A model generated the notes under the pieces. It searched no databases and was not told the DNA's origin. It saw only the letters and a list, made by a program, of their open reading frames with translations. DNA of 64,000 nt from Microglena sp. YARC (lineage: Eukaryota > Chlorophyta > Chlorophyceae > Chlamydomonadales > Chlamydomonadaceae): positions 56,538,926 to 56,602,925 of the forward strand of contig CM039462.1 in the NCBI GenBank assembly GCA_022414725.1, in the 5' to 3' direction. How positions within the stretch are numbered: the first letter of the stretch is position 1; each line of letters starts with the position of its first letter. A program made the position numbers and the translations under genes. This document shows positions 24,031 through 34,831 of the stretch, piece by piece.

Positions 24031-25783
24031 CTATGTGCCTGGCAGGGTGGGGAATCCATCCAGGGCAAGCTGGTTGCGGACTTGGACAAGGAACTCATCA
24101 AATGATTTGGTAGCCAGGCTTGGGGAAGAAAGAATGTTGATGAAGGTGAAGTCCATGGGGCTCCAGTCCATACTGAGGTGGTTGACACACAGCACATTTC
24201 CATCAGGGTAGGCACAGCTCCTGGGGCCCATGATCATTTTAGGTCGGAATGAGAGAGCATATGCATGGGCACTGGTCATGGCAGCCTGGAGACAGATGGC
24301 CCACTGTAAGGTGGGTCTGGCTGTGGTAGAGACAGTAGGATAAGCTTGCACCATCTATCTGTTGGAGTCTGCCAGTGTGCTTGAGGACAGAGGCATAGGC
24401 GTCAGATGGCTTTCTGTGCATTGATCTTTGTGGGAACTGTTCTTTCTCAGTCATTAGCAGGGTTGGGAACCTGTTGGTGAATGCAGTGATGAGTTAGGAG
24501 AGTGGGGGCCTGGGCTTGATAGTGAAGGACGGTGAGGCAGGTCTGTTGTTCAGTTGGTGTAGAGTACATCCAAACCTGGTCAGGCTGAGTGTTGAGTTGT
24601 TGGAGAAGTGGATGTGGTTGACATTCTGGTTGACTTCTCCAAGCGGGATCCCAATATCAGGTGAGCTGTTCTGGAGGATCCACTGGTCCCAGGTGGTTGC
24701 TGAGGCTAGATCAGATGGCTTGAGTGGTCCCTCACCATCTATGGGGCCATCATACTCTTCATAGTTGGTCCTGATCTGGTCACTGAGAAGTTCCATCTCT
24801 GCTCTGGCTTGTACAAGGGTCATGTTATCCAGATGGTCATGGAGATCAGGAGTAGGTGAGATGATTTGCTGAGGTGATTGGCACACAGCACTTTTCCTCC
24901 AGGGTAGGCACAGCTCCTGGGGTCCATGATCAGTTTTGGTCGAAATGAGAGTGCATATGCATGTGCACTGGTCATGGCAGCCTGGAGACAGATGGCCCAC
25001 TGTAAGGTGGGTCTGGCTGTGGTAGAGACAGTAGGGTAAGCTTGCACCATCTGTTGGAGTCTGCCAGTGTGCTTGAGGATAGGGGCATAGGCGTCAGATG
25101 GTTGCCTGTGCATTGATCTGTGTGGGAATTGTTCTTTCTCAGAAGTCAGCAGGGTTGGGAACCTGCTGGTGAAGGCAGTGATGAGTTGTGAAAGTGGAGG
25201 CCTGGGCTTGATAGAGAAGGACGGTGAGGCAGGTCTGTTGTTTAGTTGGTGTAGGGTGCATCCAAATCTTGTCAGGCTGAGTCTGGAGTTGTTGGAGAAG
25301 TGGATGTGGTTGACATTCTGGTTGACTTCTCCTAGTGGAATTCCAATGTCTGGTGAGCTGTTGTGCAAGATCCACTGGTCCCAGGTGGTTGCTGTGTCCA
25401 GATCAGATGGCTTGAGTGGTCCATCCCCGCCCATCTATGGGGCCATCATACTCTTCATAGTTGGTCCTGATCTGGTCGCTTAGTATTTCCATCTCTGTCC
25501 TGGCTTGTTGCAGGGTCAGGTTGTCCAGTTGCCGGGGAAGAGCAGAAGTGGTTGGGATGGTATCTGGTGGGTCACCCACTTGCTGGTCTTCTGACAGGGG
25601 ATGGAATCCTTTTGCACGGTCTGCCAGACGTTGTTGGTAGACCTCCTCTGTGATGAGCTCTGGCAATTCATCACTGTCAGTGTCACTGTCAGTCTCTCCA
25701 ATGAAGTTCTCTGAAGTGGAGGGAATGTTGTGATGGCACAAGGGAAGGGGTTTAGTTCTGGCAGGGCCATCATGGGCACGCAC
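24031..25783 (-). pseudogene. Element A ORF X, duplicated and frameshifted
   Basis: Same protein as the plus copy at 35790-36767 (LPELITEEVYQQRLADRAKG, NVNHIHFSNNS, TLQWAICLQAAMTSAHAYAL, MDFTFINIL). Here it is broken into five frames. A segment of about 660 bp is present twice in tandem with an offset of 696 bp (roughly 24180-24840 and 24876-25535). The two units differ at many sites, so the duplication is not a recent assembly artefact of identical reads. It probably arose by unequal recombination between family members. Confidence 0.75.
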
Positions 25784-26209
25784 TGGAGGCAGTCAAATGA
25801 GTGGGTGGGTACTGCCCTGTCTCAGAGTCAGTGTTGGATGTAGATGGTTTAGTAGTATGGGAGGAGTCATGAAGGTCTTGATCTGCCTCCACATGAGTGG
25901 GTGGGTACTGCCCTGTCTCAGAGCCAGTGTGGGGTGCAGATGGCTCAGCAGTAGTAAGGAAGGCCTGGCAGTCTTGGTCAGCTCTACTTGTGAATTTCCG
26001 GAGTATGTGCAGAGCACAGAGACGAGGGGAAGACGGTAAGGATAAGATCTTTACAGTTAGATAAGCATTCGATCAATGCGCTAGGAGGAAGTACTGAGAT
26101 GGCGCGGCACCTCAGGGTACCGGCGTCAGAGTCCGTGCCATAGCTGGCAGCGGCATCACAGTACAGTGCAGCAGGGAGGTAGTCCTGTGCACTCTAAGTC
26201 ACTCTAGGT

Positions 26210-26678
26210 TATTTATAGGCATGTCCATGAGGATACCGACTTAACCGTATGGAATGTGGAATTCTGCGATTCCACATTCAGAACCTTTATGAATGGAAAT
26301 GGCACTAAGTCTTTTTGGAGCAACCTAGCCGACTATCTTTCTACTTGTAGAAGAGCAAGACAGGAAGCCCTGGACTGCTTAGTGGCACCGTAATTTATTA
26401 TCCCTTTTTTTTCTTCTTGAGACTTCTCATTTGTTAGCTTCTTACCTCCGCCACTGTAAGTGGTTGAGATCTGGGTCCTGCTCTAAGGGGTTTAATACCT
26501 ACGCCACCAAAACGGTGGTTGGGAGTTTGGTTTGTTTGTCCTCGACACACCCCTGATGTAATGGGGTTTTTTGCTTTGTGGGTGCTTTTTCTTTTTGTTT
26601 AAAGCACAGAGTCTCATACACCCTCGCGGTGTCAAGTAGACTTTAACATGTAATGTAATGTAATGTAATGTAATGTAA
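26210..26678 (+). mobile_element. LINE 3'-end fragment inserted in B's 3' LTR
   Basis: 5'-truncated non-LTR element: the end of its ORF (HVHEDTDLTVWNVEFCDST to ALDCLVAP, stop at 26390) followed by a 3' UTR of about 260 bp and a (TAATG)n tail at 26650-26678. LTR sequence CTCTAGGT on the left and AGGTGAGCC on the right gives a short target duplication, AGGT. An inverted, longer copy lies at 32946-33710. Confidence 0.85.
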
Positions 26679-28402
26679 GGTGAGCCGGTGAAACCCGGTG
26701 AATAACATCCCCCCCAATTCCTGGTATTCTTCATTCGGAAGAATTCCAGGAATTAGAGGAGTTAAAAAACTAGAGTCACAATTTAAAAACTATTATGGAG
26801 GTACAATACATTTGTAACGCATCAGGCTTGTCAAGGAGTTAATGATAAAATAATACCGGCTGTGGCAAGGCAGGCTGGCTCAGCAAAGGTTTTATCATGT
26901 CTAAAGAACTCTCAATCACTGATCTAGGTTGGCAGCTTAAAGGGCTGCCATGGAGGTACAGACTTAAGTTGGATAGAAGAGAGCAGCCAGTCATGGTGCA
27001 ATCAATCAATATCAAGGAAAGGGCTGCGGTATCAGGCTCGGGCCTGTCAGGAGGGTGCTGGGGTGAACTCCTAGGAGCTGCAAGGAGGCTGCAGGGCATA
27101 CTACTAGGGGCTGCAGGGAAGCTACAGGGAATGATTCAAGATTAGCCTGTGGGGCAAGGTTCAGAGCTAAACTAAAATAGAAGAAAGCAGTCATTCATGA
27201 TGCAATCAATCAATATCTAGGGAACAGTCTGAATCTTGGATCTGTCAGGGAAGGTCTGGAATGGACTGCATAGGAGCTGCAGTAAGCTACATGATTAATC
27301 AAGCTGCAGGAAGCTGCATGATTAATCAAGCTGTAGGGAACACTACTTAGGAGTGCTGCAGGGTAGCTACAAGGTGTCAGCAGCTACTTGGGGCTGCGAG
27401 GTAGCTAGGGTCGCTGCAGGAGCAGTTGGAGCAGACAAGGAGACGTAGTGACGGTAGTGACTGCTGAGGCTGGTGGGATCTGCTGGGTCATTGCAGATCA
27501 ACGTGAGCATAGCTATGAATGCTGCAGGGAATGCAAGGGCTGCCGGGAATACAACTGATGATGTCTGTGCTAGGCTCCCCCATAATTTGGGAGTGAACGC
27601 TGAGTACTGAAATGCCAAAGTAGAATCGGGCAGGGATCATGTTGTCAGCATGAAAATATCTAAGGGGTAGAAGCTTGAACAGCACGTGGCTAAGTACATG
27701 TGGCAGTACGGGGCAGATCAAGAATTAATCCTAGAGTGTTCATTACTAATTATTTAACAGATGGTGGGGATTATCAAATCGCACTATGTAACTATGCCAT
27801 GAGGTTGACTATGCACTGGAAGGTACATGGAATCTGCAGGTCGCTAGTGCTGTACAGTACTGCAGTTTAGTGCAGCAGTACTTCTGTACATCAGCACATG
27901 GGTGCACATGTAGATCATCACACGAGGGTATCGCTCATGCAACAGATATGTTGTACAGCAGTGCAATTCAGTGCACAGCAATTCAGTACAGCAGTGCATT
28001 ACACATGGGTTGTACGTTAGTACCGTACAGCACTTCAATCTGTGCAGTACAGTACATCAGTAGGTGGCTGTGCATTAGTGCATCAGGATTATGTTACACG
28101 CAGATGAAAAAAAGCTCACGAGGGTATCGCTCATGCTTATATCTGCATGCAAGAATAGGTCACATCACATGATGCATTGCAGTTTAGTGCAGCAGTACTT
28201 CTGTACATCAGCACGTTAGGACAGTACGTTAGGTACGTTAGGTACGTTAGGTACGTTAGGTACGTTAGGTACGTTAGGTACGTTAGGACAGTACGTTAGT
28301 GCATTACAGTGCTGCAGTTTATAGCATGTAAGTCAGAACACGGGGAGTAAATGATCCTCTTAAAGCTAATGTTCCCCCTTTTCCCTCTCATCTACTAATC
28401 AG

Positions 28403-29788
28403 TTATCCGATGCCTAGAGAAAGGCGCAATGCCTTGATGTGCCTACGGCTGGTGGGCAGGGAGAACAGGGGGTTCCTTGATGTGTATGTATGAGTGTGGA
28501 TGAGTGTGATTATGCAAAGGTCAGCGGTGGTGGCATGAGCCTGGTGCTTGTTGCATTCAGGGGGAAGAGGTGGGACACGTGTTTGGGTAAGTACGGTGGT
28601 GAAAGTGTGATCCCAATCAGTTGAGATTGATGGGGTTATCTTGTCACTCTTGTGGATGACGGGAATGCAGGCCGTGGTTGGCATGATGTCTTGCTGGGTG
28701 GAGCAGGATGAGATACCAGTGGTGGATGGTTCTGTCGTAGAGGTGGATGTGGGGTTTATGTTCAGATCCCCCTCATGCAAGTCATCAGGGTTGGCTTGAG
28801 GGCTAGGTGAAGAGGAGGCATGAGTGACAGTCCGTGAGATGTTATCATGGGCTACATCAGGTACACTTGTATGAGGGATGACAGGGTTGTCAGACAGTTC
28901 CCCCCCATGCAAGTGTTCAATATCAACGACAGTCGATCTGAGGCTGTATTTGGATCTGAGTGCTTCTAGTATGTCTTCTGGATATTTGTGGAACTTGACA
29001 AACTTTCTGATAGGTTCTGAAAGGTGCGCAAGGATGTATTCAATCTGAAACTTAGGCAGGCGGTTAGATCCAGGAGAAAAGTAGAAGTGGGATACCTTGA
29101 GTTCAGCTTCCATCGATTCAATCCACTCATGAAAGAAGTGTTGATGGAAGATGAAGGTCCGACGGGGCGTGCAAGCAAGGGGAACAGGTACACTTGTATG
29201 AGGGATGACAGGATTGTCAGACAGTTCCCCCCCATGCAAGTGTTCAATGTCAACAACAGTGGATCTAGAGTTGGAGCTAGATCTGGAGCGGTTGTCCTCA
29301 ATTGTTGCATTTGCAGGCATCAGAGAAACGACTACGACAGCGGGCACAGGCGTGCAAGCAAGGGCAACAGTCGGGACAGATCGATGATGTTCGGCCATGA
29401 CAGGGTTGATCTTTCCAAAGTGCAATCTGAGGTCTCGCAGTAATTTTGCCGCAACGTCTGTGTGCGTGGCAAACATGCGAACAAGGGGAGGGGACAATGA
29501 GTTGACTACATACCGAAATGCTATGCCGTTTGCATAGCTACAGATTCTAGCGTCGGGATAATCCTCTCTGTCGGGGTATTGCTCATCATAAGCATCATCA
29601 TAATCATAATCATAATCACCGAAAGGTGATGGCTCACCGTCCGGCTGGTAATCAAGCATAGCATCTGCCTTCTCGATGTCATGGCAGATAGCTGAGTACC
29701 ACTCACCAAAATCCTTGTCTGGTTCATAGACGTTCCAATGGACAGGCTCAATCTCTCTCAAGCGCAAACGTTCAGGATAAGGATGCAT
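28403..29788 (-). CDS. Element B Gag-like ORF (461 aa)
   Basis: Starts at ATG 29788 after a leader of 660 bp. N-terminal part: ERLRLREIEPVHWNVYEP, WYSAICHDIEKADAML, an Asp/Tyr-rich stretch (DYDYDYDDAYDEQYPD) and a helical region VNSLSPPLVRMFATHTD. The middle region FFHEWIESMEAELKVSHFYF resembles the capsid helix of retrotransposon Gag proteins. A 30-residue block (STVVDIEHLHGGELSDNPVI) occurs twice, around residues 190 and 290. The C-terminus is Ser/Thr-rich and lacks a visible CCHC knuckle, protease, integrase or RT. The Gag call is by position and weak similarity only. Confidence 0.5.
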   Translation of the reverse strand: MHPYPERLRLREIEPVHWNVYEPDKDFGEWYSAICHDIEKADAMLDYQPDGEPSPFGDYDYDYDDAYDEQYPDREDYPDARICSYANGIAFRYVVNSLSPPLVRMFATHTDVAAKLLRDLRLHFGKINPVMAEHHRSVPTVALACTPVPAVVVVSLMPANATIEDNRSRSSSNSRSTVVDIEHLHGGELSDNPVIPHTSVPVPLACTPRRTFIFHQHFFHEWIESMEAELKVSHFYFSPGSNRLPKFQIEYILAHLSEPIRKFVKFHKYPEDILEALRSKYSLRSTVVDIEHLHGGELSDNPVIPHTSVPDVAHDNISRTVTHASSSPSPQANPDDLHEGDLNINPTSTSTTEPSTTGISSCSTQQDIMPTTACIPVIHKSDKITPSISTDWDHTFTTVLTQTRVPPLPPECNKHQAHATTADLCIITLIHTHTYTSRNPLFSLPTSRRHIKALRLSLGIG

Positions 29789-30705
29789 TGGGGAGGTGAT
29801 GAACTGAAGTTCAGCGAGATGGCCACCTTAGCGATCAGGATGTGCCCCCCATCAGGAGATTGCCGGATAGGATCCGTCAAGTGTGGCCACGGAGCAGAAT
29901 GGCGTCGGGATCGATGACAGAGGATGTTATTGGAGCGGCGGAGAGGGTGGGGGGGGGTGGGGGGGGGTGAGATTGGAGGCGAAGGGAGGGGAGGAGATTG
30001 GAAAAGGTGGTGAAAAATTGCGAAGCAACTGGGACGGGAAAAAATGGAATCTGGTGGTGGGAGGGGCGAGTTGGAGGTGGAGGCCAACTTGGGAGAGATC
30101 TGGAGGGTTTGATAGGTCAGGAGGTGGTTGAGAGGTGGCTGAGATTGCTTACGCAACGGGACGTGGGAGATGGGAAGGGGGTGGTGGGGGCGCAGTGGAG
30201 GTAGAGATGGTTGTCAGGGGGGGGGTGAGGGGGTGTGTGCTGGACGACAGCTTGATGCTCAATGGAGCAGGATCAATCCGGATACGCGGATGATATACCG
30301 CACAAGAGTGGTGTCCCAGCGGGGAGGTTCTTGTCGGGTGGAGAGCCTTACTCGATCCTTTCAATTGATTCACTCCGCGCGACAACAATCAAAATGCCCT
30401 TCAGCTCGGAATACCGTCGAGCAAGGACAATCTAAAGCGAAGGGACCGTAACCTGTGAATTTCCGGAGTATGTGCAGAGCACAGAGACGAGGGGAAGACG
30501 GCAAGGATAAGATCTTTACAGTTAGATAAGTATTCGATCAATGCGCTAGGAGGAAGTACTGAGATGGCGCGGCACCTCAGGGTACCGGCGTCAGAGTCCG
30601 TGCCATAGCTGGCAGCGGCATCACAGTACAGTGCAGCAGGGAGGTAGTCCTGTGCACTCTAAGTCACTCTAGGTGAGCCGGTGAAACCCGGTGAATGACA
30701 CTACT

Positions 30706-32036
30706 GGGGGTAGTCACATGAGTGGGTGGGTACTGCCCTGTCTCAGAGCCAGTGTGTAGTGATGGAGCCTTGGTAACCATCATGATGTAGGCAGTGGGTG
30801 GTCCCCAAGAGAGATTACTGGTGGAGGCTGGGGAGGTTTGAGTGAGGTAGAGTCCATGCCTTTTGGGGCATGATAGGAGTAGTCTGGTGCCAGATTTTTC
30901 TGGTATGGAGAGTGTAGCCTTGGTCTTGGACAGGTGGACTTGGAGATCTGGGCACAGATTGGTGGCTGCATTGATGCTAATGATGTTGGGCATTTTGCAG
31001 TCAGCAAGGAGTACACCATTCAGGATGATCAGAGCTCTGCCATGGCCTTTGATCTTGGCCTTCCCTATCTGCTTGCAGAAGATTGGTGGAGAGTCTTGAT
31101 CTGCCAGCTGCAGCCTAATAGGCTGTGGGAGGTCCTGAATGTCATGCAGATAGGAGGTGTTACTTGTGGCATGGAAGTGAGCTGCAGTAGTGTCTATGAT
31201 CCATTCTGTCTGCAGTGCTGCCTGGAAAACTTCTTCATCATCTTCTATAGTGCATTCATCATCAGCACTTATTTGTCCAAAGGGGTCATGTGGCAAGGAA
31301 AATGATACAGACTTGCCTCTGGTTAGTGCAGCAAATATCATGGGCTGTGGGGTGTCTTCATTCAGTGCCAGAGACAGGAAGTTGTGCTCCTCACCCTCAC
31401 TGTCAGAGTTGGAGGTTGAGGTAGACTGGTCACCATCAGCAACATGGGCATGGCGTCCTCTGCTCTGATATCTTCTGGGTCGTTGTTTCCTGTCACCTCT
31501 CTTGTAGAGCTTCTTCTTGTCATCAGAGTCCTTGTCATCCCCTGATCTCTGCTTGGGAGGTGACTTGGATCCATTGATTGTCAGCTTCATCAGAGTCAGC
31601 TGGTTTGAAGGCCAGGTCAGTGTCCTCACTGGTGCATTCTCTGGAGCTATGACCTATTCCTCCACAGTTCCAGCAGGTCATTCATCTTCTTGTTGGCTTC
31701 TCTCCTGTCCCTGGTGGGGAGGTTCCTGGTGTTGAAAGGTCTTCTGTATCTGTAGGCTGCAGCCAGCTCAGCTTCCTCTGGGGATGGGGCGGGGTCAACG
31801 TTCTTCACTAGACACCAGTTAAACATTGCACTTTGGAGTAAGGCAAAAGTGGTGATTTCTCTAGGGTTGAACTGGTTGATGTATCCATCATATTCAGGAC
31901 GTGAGTTGAGTCCTTTGACAACGAGATTGAGGAAGTTGTTGACAGAACAGGTGGAAGTACCTTGGATCTTGGGGACTTGGGCATGCATGTCAGCTGCCCT
32001 GGAGAGGTAGGTCTGCAGGGTTTCAGTGCTAGTGAT
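30706..32036 (-). pseudogene. Element A(-) gag and protease-like remnants
   Basis: 32036-31647 encodes SRAADMHAQVPKIQGTSTCS, then GLNSRPEYDGYINQFNPREI, then ends out of frame before the zinc knuckle. 31629-30706 is the protease-like region, WIIDTTAAHFHATSNTS with one extra residue relative to the plus copy, followed by LSIPEKSGTRLLLSCPKRHG. The two parts are in different frames because of an indel near 31650. Confidence 0.75.
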
Positions 32037-32040
32037 CGGG

Positions 32041-32411
32041 GAAAGGCCCGTCTTGCTTTCAGTGCTAGCTTCCCTTCGGATCGCTGATCCCCACAAGCAC
32101 TCCATCCCCACTTCCCCTGCCCCGCCCCCGTAATATCTCACCATCCATCACTCCGAACTATAACTCCAAGACCCCTGCTGAGAAGACCCCAAACCATCAG
32201 ACATCATGCATAACGCCAAGATCTTCACTGGTAGCAACTTATACACCTGGCGTAACGCCAGGGTGCATATGCTCCTTGACCTCAAGTCTGACAGAGACTG
32301 CATCGCCATCGCATACGACTGTCAATTGTTGCAACAGCCGGTCGTCGATGGGGAGCCTAATAACTCTGACGGTTACCCTGCTGATGACATTTCTTAACCT
32401 GTTGTTGCGGG
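32041..32411 (+). mobile_element. Head-to-head fragment of element A leader and Gag N-terminus
   Basis: Plus-strand leader similar to 33740-33890 and a short frame, 32206-32397, MHNAKIFTGSNLYTWRNARV, ending in TAA. F-x-G-x-N-x-x-x-W is the typical N-terminal motif of copia-type Gag (UBN2 family). It directly abuts the minus-strand gag at about 32040 and is cut off by the 5' LTR of the next element at 32412, so it is debris into which A(+) was inserted. Confidence 0.7.
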
Positions 32412-32945
32412 TGTAATTTACTGATTTATATATCAGTCTCTGAGTTGGCATAGTGCACACAGGTACCTACTTCCTCCAGGACCCGTGGTGCCTGCCGCCA
32501 GGCCACAGGCTAGCTGTGGCCTGCACGTGACTGCAGTACCTTTGTAGTACACATCCCTATTCTATATGATTGCGCCTGTTGCGCTTAATAGTATCTTCTC
32601 CGCTATCAAGCCTATGCCGTTGTAAAGAACTTACATTAAAAGGTTATGTGCGCCATCAATAGATGCTAACGAAGAACAGCCGCTGCTTTCCGACACTCAG
32701 GAATCAGTTCCCCTCTGACTAGTTTGAAGGCCCAAGTTTTAAGCATCTGGACCCCCCGTGCGGATCCAACTTCCCGCTGCTCCGCCTGCCGCTTCCTACC
32801 AAGACCTACTTGGATCTGCCCCTGCGTCCTACGACTGGAGCAAGCAAGAGGACCTGCTAGTCACCGAAATCTATGAAGTGAGTCTAGGAAGACGCCCTCA
32901 CTGAGATCCCAAACAGAGCTGTATTGATCCCAGACGATCAAAGTG

Positions 32946-33710
32946 CTTACATTACATTACATTACATTACATTACATTACATTACATTACATTACATTAC
33001 ATTACATTACATTACATTACATGTTAAAGTCTACTTGACACCGCGAGGGTGTATGAGACTCTGTGCTTTAAACAAAAAGAAAAAGCACCCACAAAGCAAA
33101 AAACCCCATTACATCAGGGGTGTGTCGAGGACAAACAAACCAAACTCCCAACCACCGTTTTGGTGGCGTAGGTATTAAACCCCTTAGAGCAGGACCCAGA
33201 TCTCAACCACTTACAGTGGCGGAGGTAAGAAGCTAACAAATGAGAAGTCTCAAGAAGAAAAAAAAAGGGATAATAAATTACGGTGCCACTAAGCAGTCCA
33301 GGGCTTCCTGTCTTGCTCTTCTACAAGTAGAAAGATAGTCGGCTAGGTTGCTCCAAAAAGACTTAGTGCCATTTCCATTCATAAAGGTTCTGAATGTGGA
33401 ATCGCAGAATTCCACATTCCATACGGTTAAGTCGGTATCCTCATGGACATGCCTATAAATATCTGTAAACAGATTCTGGTAGCGGAGGCGAATATCATTA
33501 TAAAAAGGGCACTCAAACATATGCATTTCATCCTCAGTTTTTTGGAACCCACACATTTGACAGTGTCTCATTGAGCGAGGGATGTGTGCTCTATCCACCA
33601 CCCTCATTCTTTCTGTGTTCAGCCAATGGGAACCTTGTTCAACCAATGGGAAGCTTGCGACCACAGCTTTCAACAAGAAGCTACTGTTGCAGAACATTGC
33701 CGCCCGGCAA
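32946..33710 (-). mobile_element. LINE 3'-end fragment with C-terminal zinc motif
   Basis: Minus strand, 5'-truncated near 33710. The coding part ends at 33278 and includes CQMCGFQKTEDEMHMFECPF, the CxxC..ET..H..CP motif found after the reverse transcriptase in many non-LTR retrotransposons, and ends in ALDCLVAP. A 3' UTR follows, then a (TTACA)n tract on the plus strand (32948-33022), that is a (TGTAA)n tail. Near-identical to the fragment at 26210-26678. Upstream residues in the same open frame (beyond 33710) are antisense element A and not LINE. Confidence 0.82.
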
Positions 33711-33992
33711 CGTTCACCATTCCCACTCCGCTGGATCCTTTTGGATCGCCGATCCCCACAAGCACTCCATCCCCCCTTCCCCTGCCCCGCCCCTGTAATC
33801 CCCCACAACCCAACACTCCGAACCACAAGAACAAGACCCCCGCCAAGAAGACCCCGATCAACAAATCATCATGCTACACCCCAGGATCTTCACCCGGTAA
33901 CAACTTATACACCTGGCGTAACGCAGCTGCTCCAGTTCGTGTTGTCCCCATCCAACAGGATCTCCACCTGAAAAAACAACAAAGCGTTCAAG

Positions 33993-34487
33993 ATGATTCT
34001 ATATCGGGTGTCAGACTCGATCCAGACAGCCATCCATGCTCACACGGATATGGCCACAAAAGCTTTCAGGTTCCTGGATTCTCTCTACTCTGACGAAGCC
34101 AGCAGCCTAGAGTTCACAACCATGACTAACCTCTATGCCATTCGAATGACTCGCACTGAATCCCTGCAGACCTACCTCTCCAGGGCAGCTGACATGTATG
34201 CCCAAGTCCCCAAGATCCAAGGTACTTCCACCTGCTCCACCGCCAACTTCCTCAATCTCGTTGTCAAAGGACTCAACTCACGTCCTGAATATGATGGATA
34301 CATCAACCAGTTCAACCCTAGAGAAATCACCACTTTTGCCTTACTCCAAAGTGCAATGTTTAACTGGTGCCTAGTGAAGAACGTTGACCCCGCCCCATCC
34401 CCAGAGGAAGCTGAGCTGGCTGCTGCAGCCTACAGATACAGAAGACCCTACAGCGCCAACAGGAACTTCCCCAACAGAGACAAATGA
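33993..34487 (+). CDS. Element A Gag (UBN2-like), partial N-terminus
   Basis: Copia-type Gag region: DMATKAFRFLDSLYSDEASS, then ESLQTYLSRAADMYAQVPKI, NLVVKGLNSRPEYDG and FALLQSAMFNWCLVKNV. It resembles the helix pattern of UBN2 Gag (xSLxxYLxRxxxLxxxL..LLxGLxxxY). The N-terminal WRN part at 33893-33930 is in another frame after a deletion. The stop overlaps the next frame's ATG (ATGA at 34484-34487). Confidence 0.7.
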   Translation: MILYRVSDSIQTAIHAHTDMATKAFRFLDSLYSDEASSLEFTTMTNLYAIRMTRTESLQTYLSRAADMYAQVPKIQGTSTCSTANFLNLVVKGLNSRPEYDGYINQFNPREITTFALLQSAMFNWCLVKNVDPAPSPEEAELAAAAYRYRRPYSANRNFPNRDK

Positions 34488-34831
34488 GACATCACGAGAA
34501 GATGACCTGCTGGAACTGTGGAGGGATAGGTCATAGCTCCAGAGAATGCATCAGTGAGGACACTGACCTGGCCTTCAAGCCAGCTGAATCTGATGAAGCT
34601 GACAATGGATCCAAGTCACCTACTCACCTCCCAAGCAGATATCAGGAGATGACAAGGACCCTGATGACAAGAAAAAGCCGTACACTCACAAGAGAGGTGA
34701 CAGGAGACCAACACCAAGAAGATACAAGAGCAGAGGACGCCATGCCCATGTTGCTGATGGCGACCAGTCTACCTCAACCTCCAACTCTGACAGTGAGGAT
34801 GAGGAGCACAACTTCCTTTCTCTTGCACTGA
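34484..34831 (+). CDS. Element A CCHC zinc-knuckle frame
   Basis: Begins at the ATGA overlap with gag. CWNCGGIGHSSREC (34508-34549) is a C-x2-C-x4-H-x4-C retroviral zinc knuckle, which binds the element's RNA. A Ser/Thr/Glu-rich stretch follows and the frame ends at 34829. In the ancestor it was presumably fused to gag and to the protease-like part; the current split is likely mutation, though a translational -1 shift is possible. Confidence 0.65.
   Translation: MRHHEKMTCWNCGGIGHSSRECISEDTDLAFKPAESDEADNGSKSPTHLPSRYQEMTRTLMTRKSRTLTREVTGDQHQEDTRAEDAMPMLLMATSLPQPPTLTVRMRSTTSFLLH

Larger units (their letters stand above)
25984..30705 (-). mobile_element. LTR retrotransposon B, full length, with 5-bp TSD
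   Basis: LTRs 30454-30700 (5' on the minus strand, TGTCATTCACC to AATTCACA) and 25989-26707 (3', split by a LINE at 26210-26678). They differ at about three positions outside the LINE, so the insertion is young. Target duplication CTACT at 25984-25988 and 30701-30705; removing B restores element A's sequence exactly as in its plus-strand copy (near 35512). A polypurine tract GGAATTGGGGGGGA sits inside the 3' LTR. The only long coding frame is 28403-29788. 26708-28402 is non-coding, with CTGCAGGG repeats like element A, CAGTAC repeats (27840-28170) and an ACGTTAGGT tandem array (28206-28295). No RT or integrase seen. Non-autonomous. Confidence 0.88.
22955..32040 (-). mobile_element. Copia-like element A, minus copy, interrupted by B
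   Basis: 3' LTR at about 22961-23204 (minus strand begins TGTTTATTAACTGG) preceded by a polypurine tract GAATTGGGGGA. Internal region 23205-25983 and 30706-32040, split by element B at 25984-30705. In coding order: gag remnant 32036-31647 (LSRAADMHAQVPKIQG), zinc-knuckle/protease-like region 31629-30706, acidic linker across the B insertion, and the unknown ORF X at 25783-24031 with an internal duplication. Several frameshifts are present, so this copy is dead. The 5' end is lost in a head-to-head junction near 32040. A 3' UTR with 50-60-bp repeats (GAGAGGCTGCTAGG) lies at 23440-23730. No integrase, RT or RNase H motif seen. Confidence 0.8.

Noticed and set aside
33278..33826. A single 182-codon protein
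   Set aside because: Only the part below about 33710 is LINE. The N-terminal 38 or so codons are antisense to element A's leader, so the frame is a chimera of two elements.
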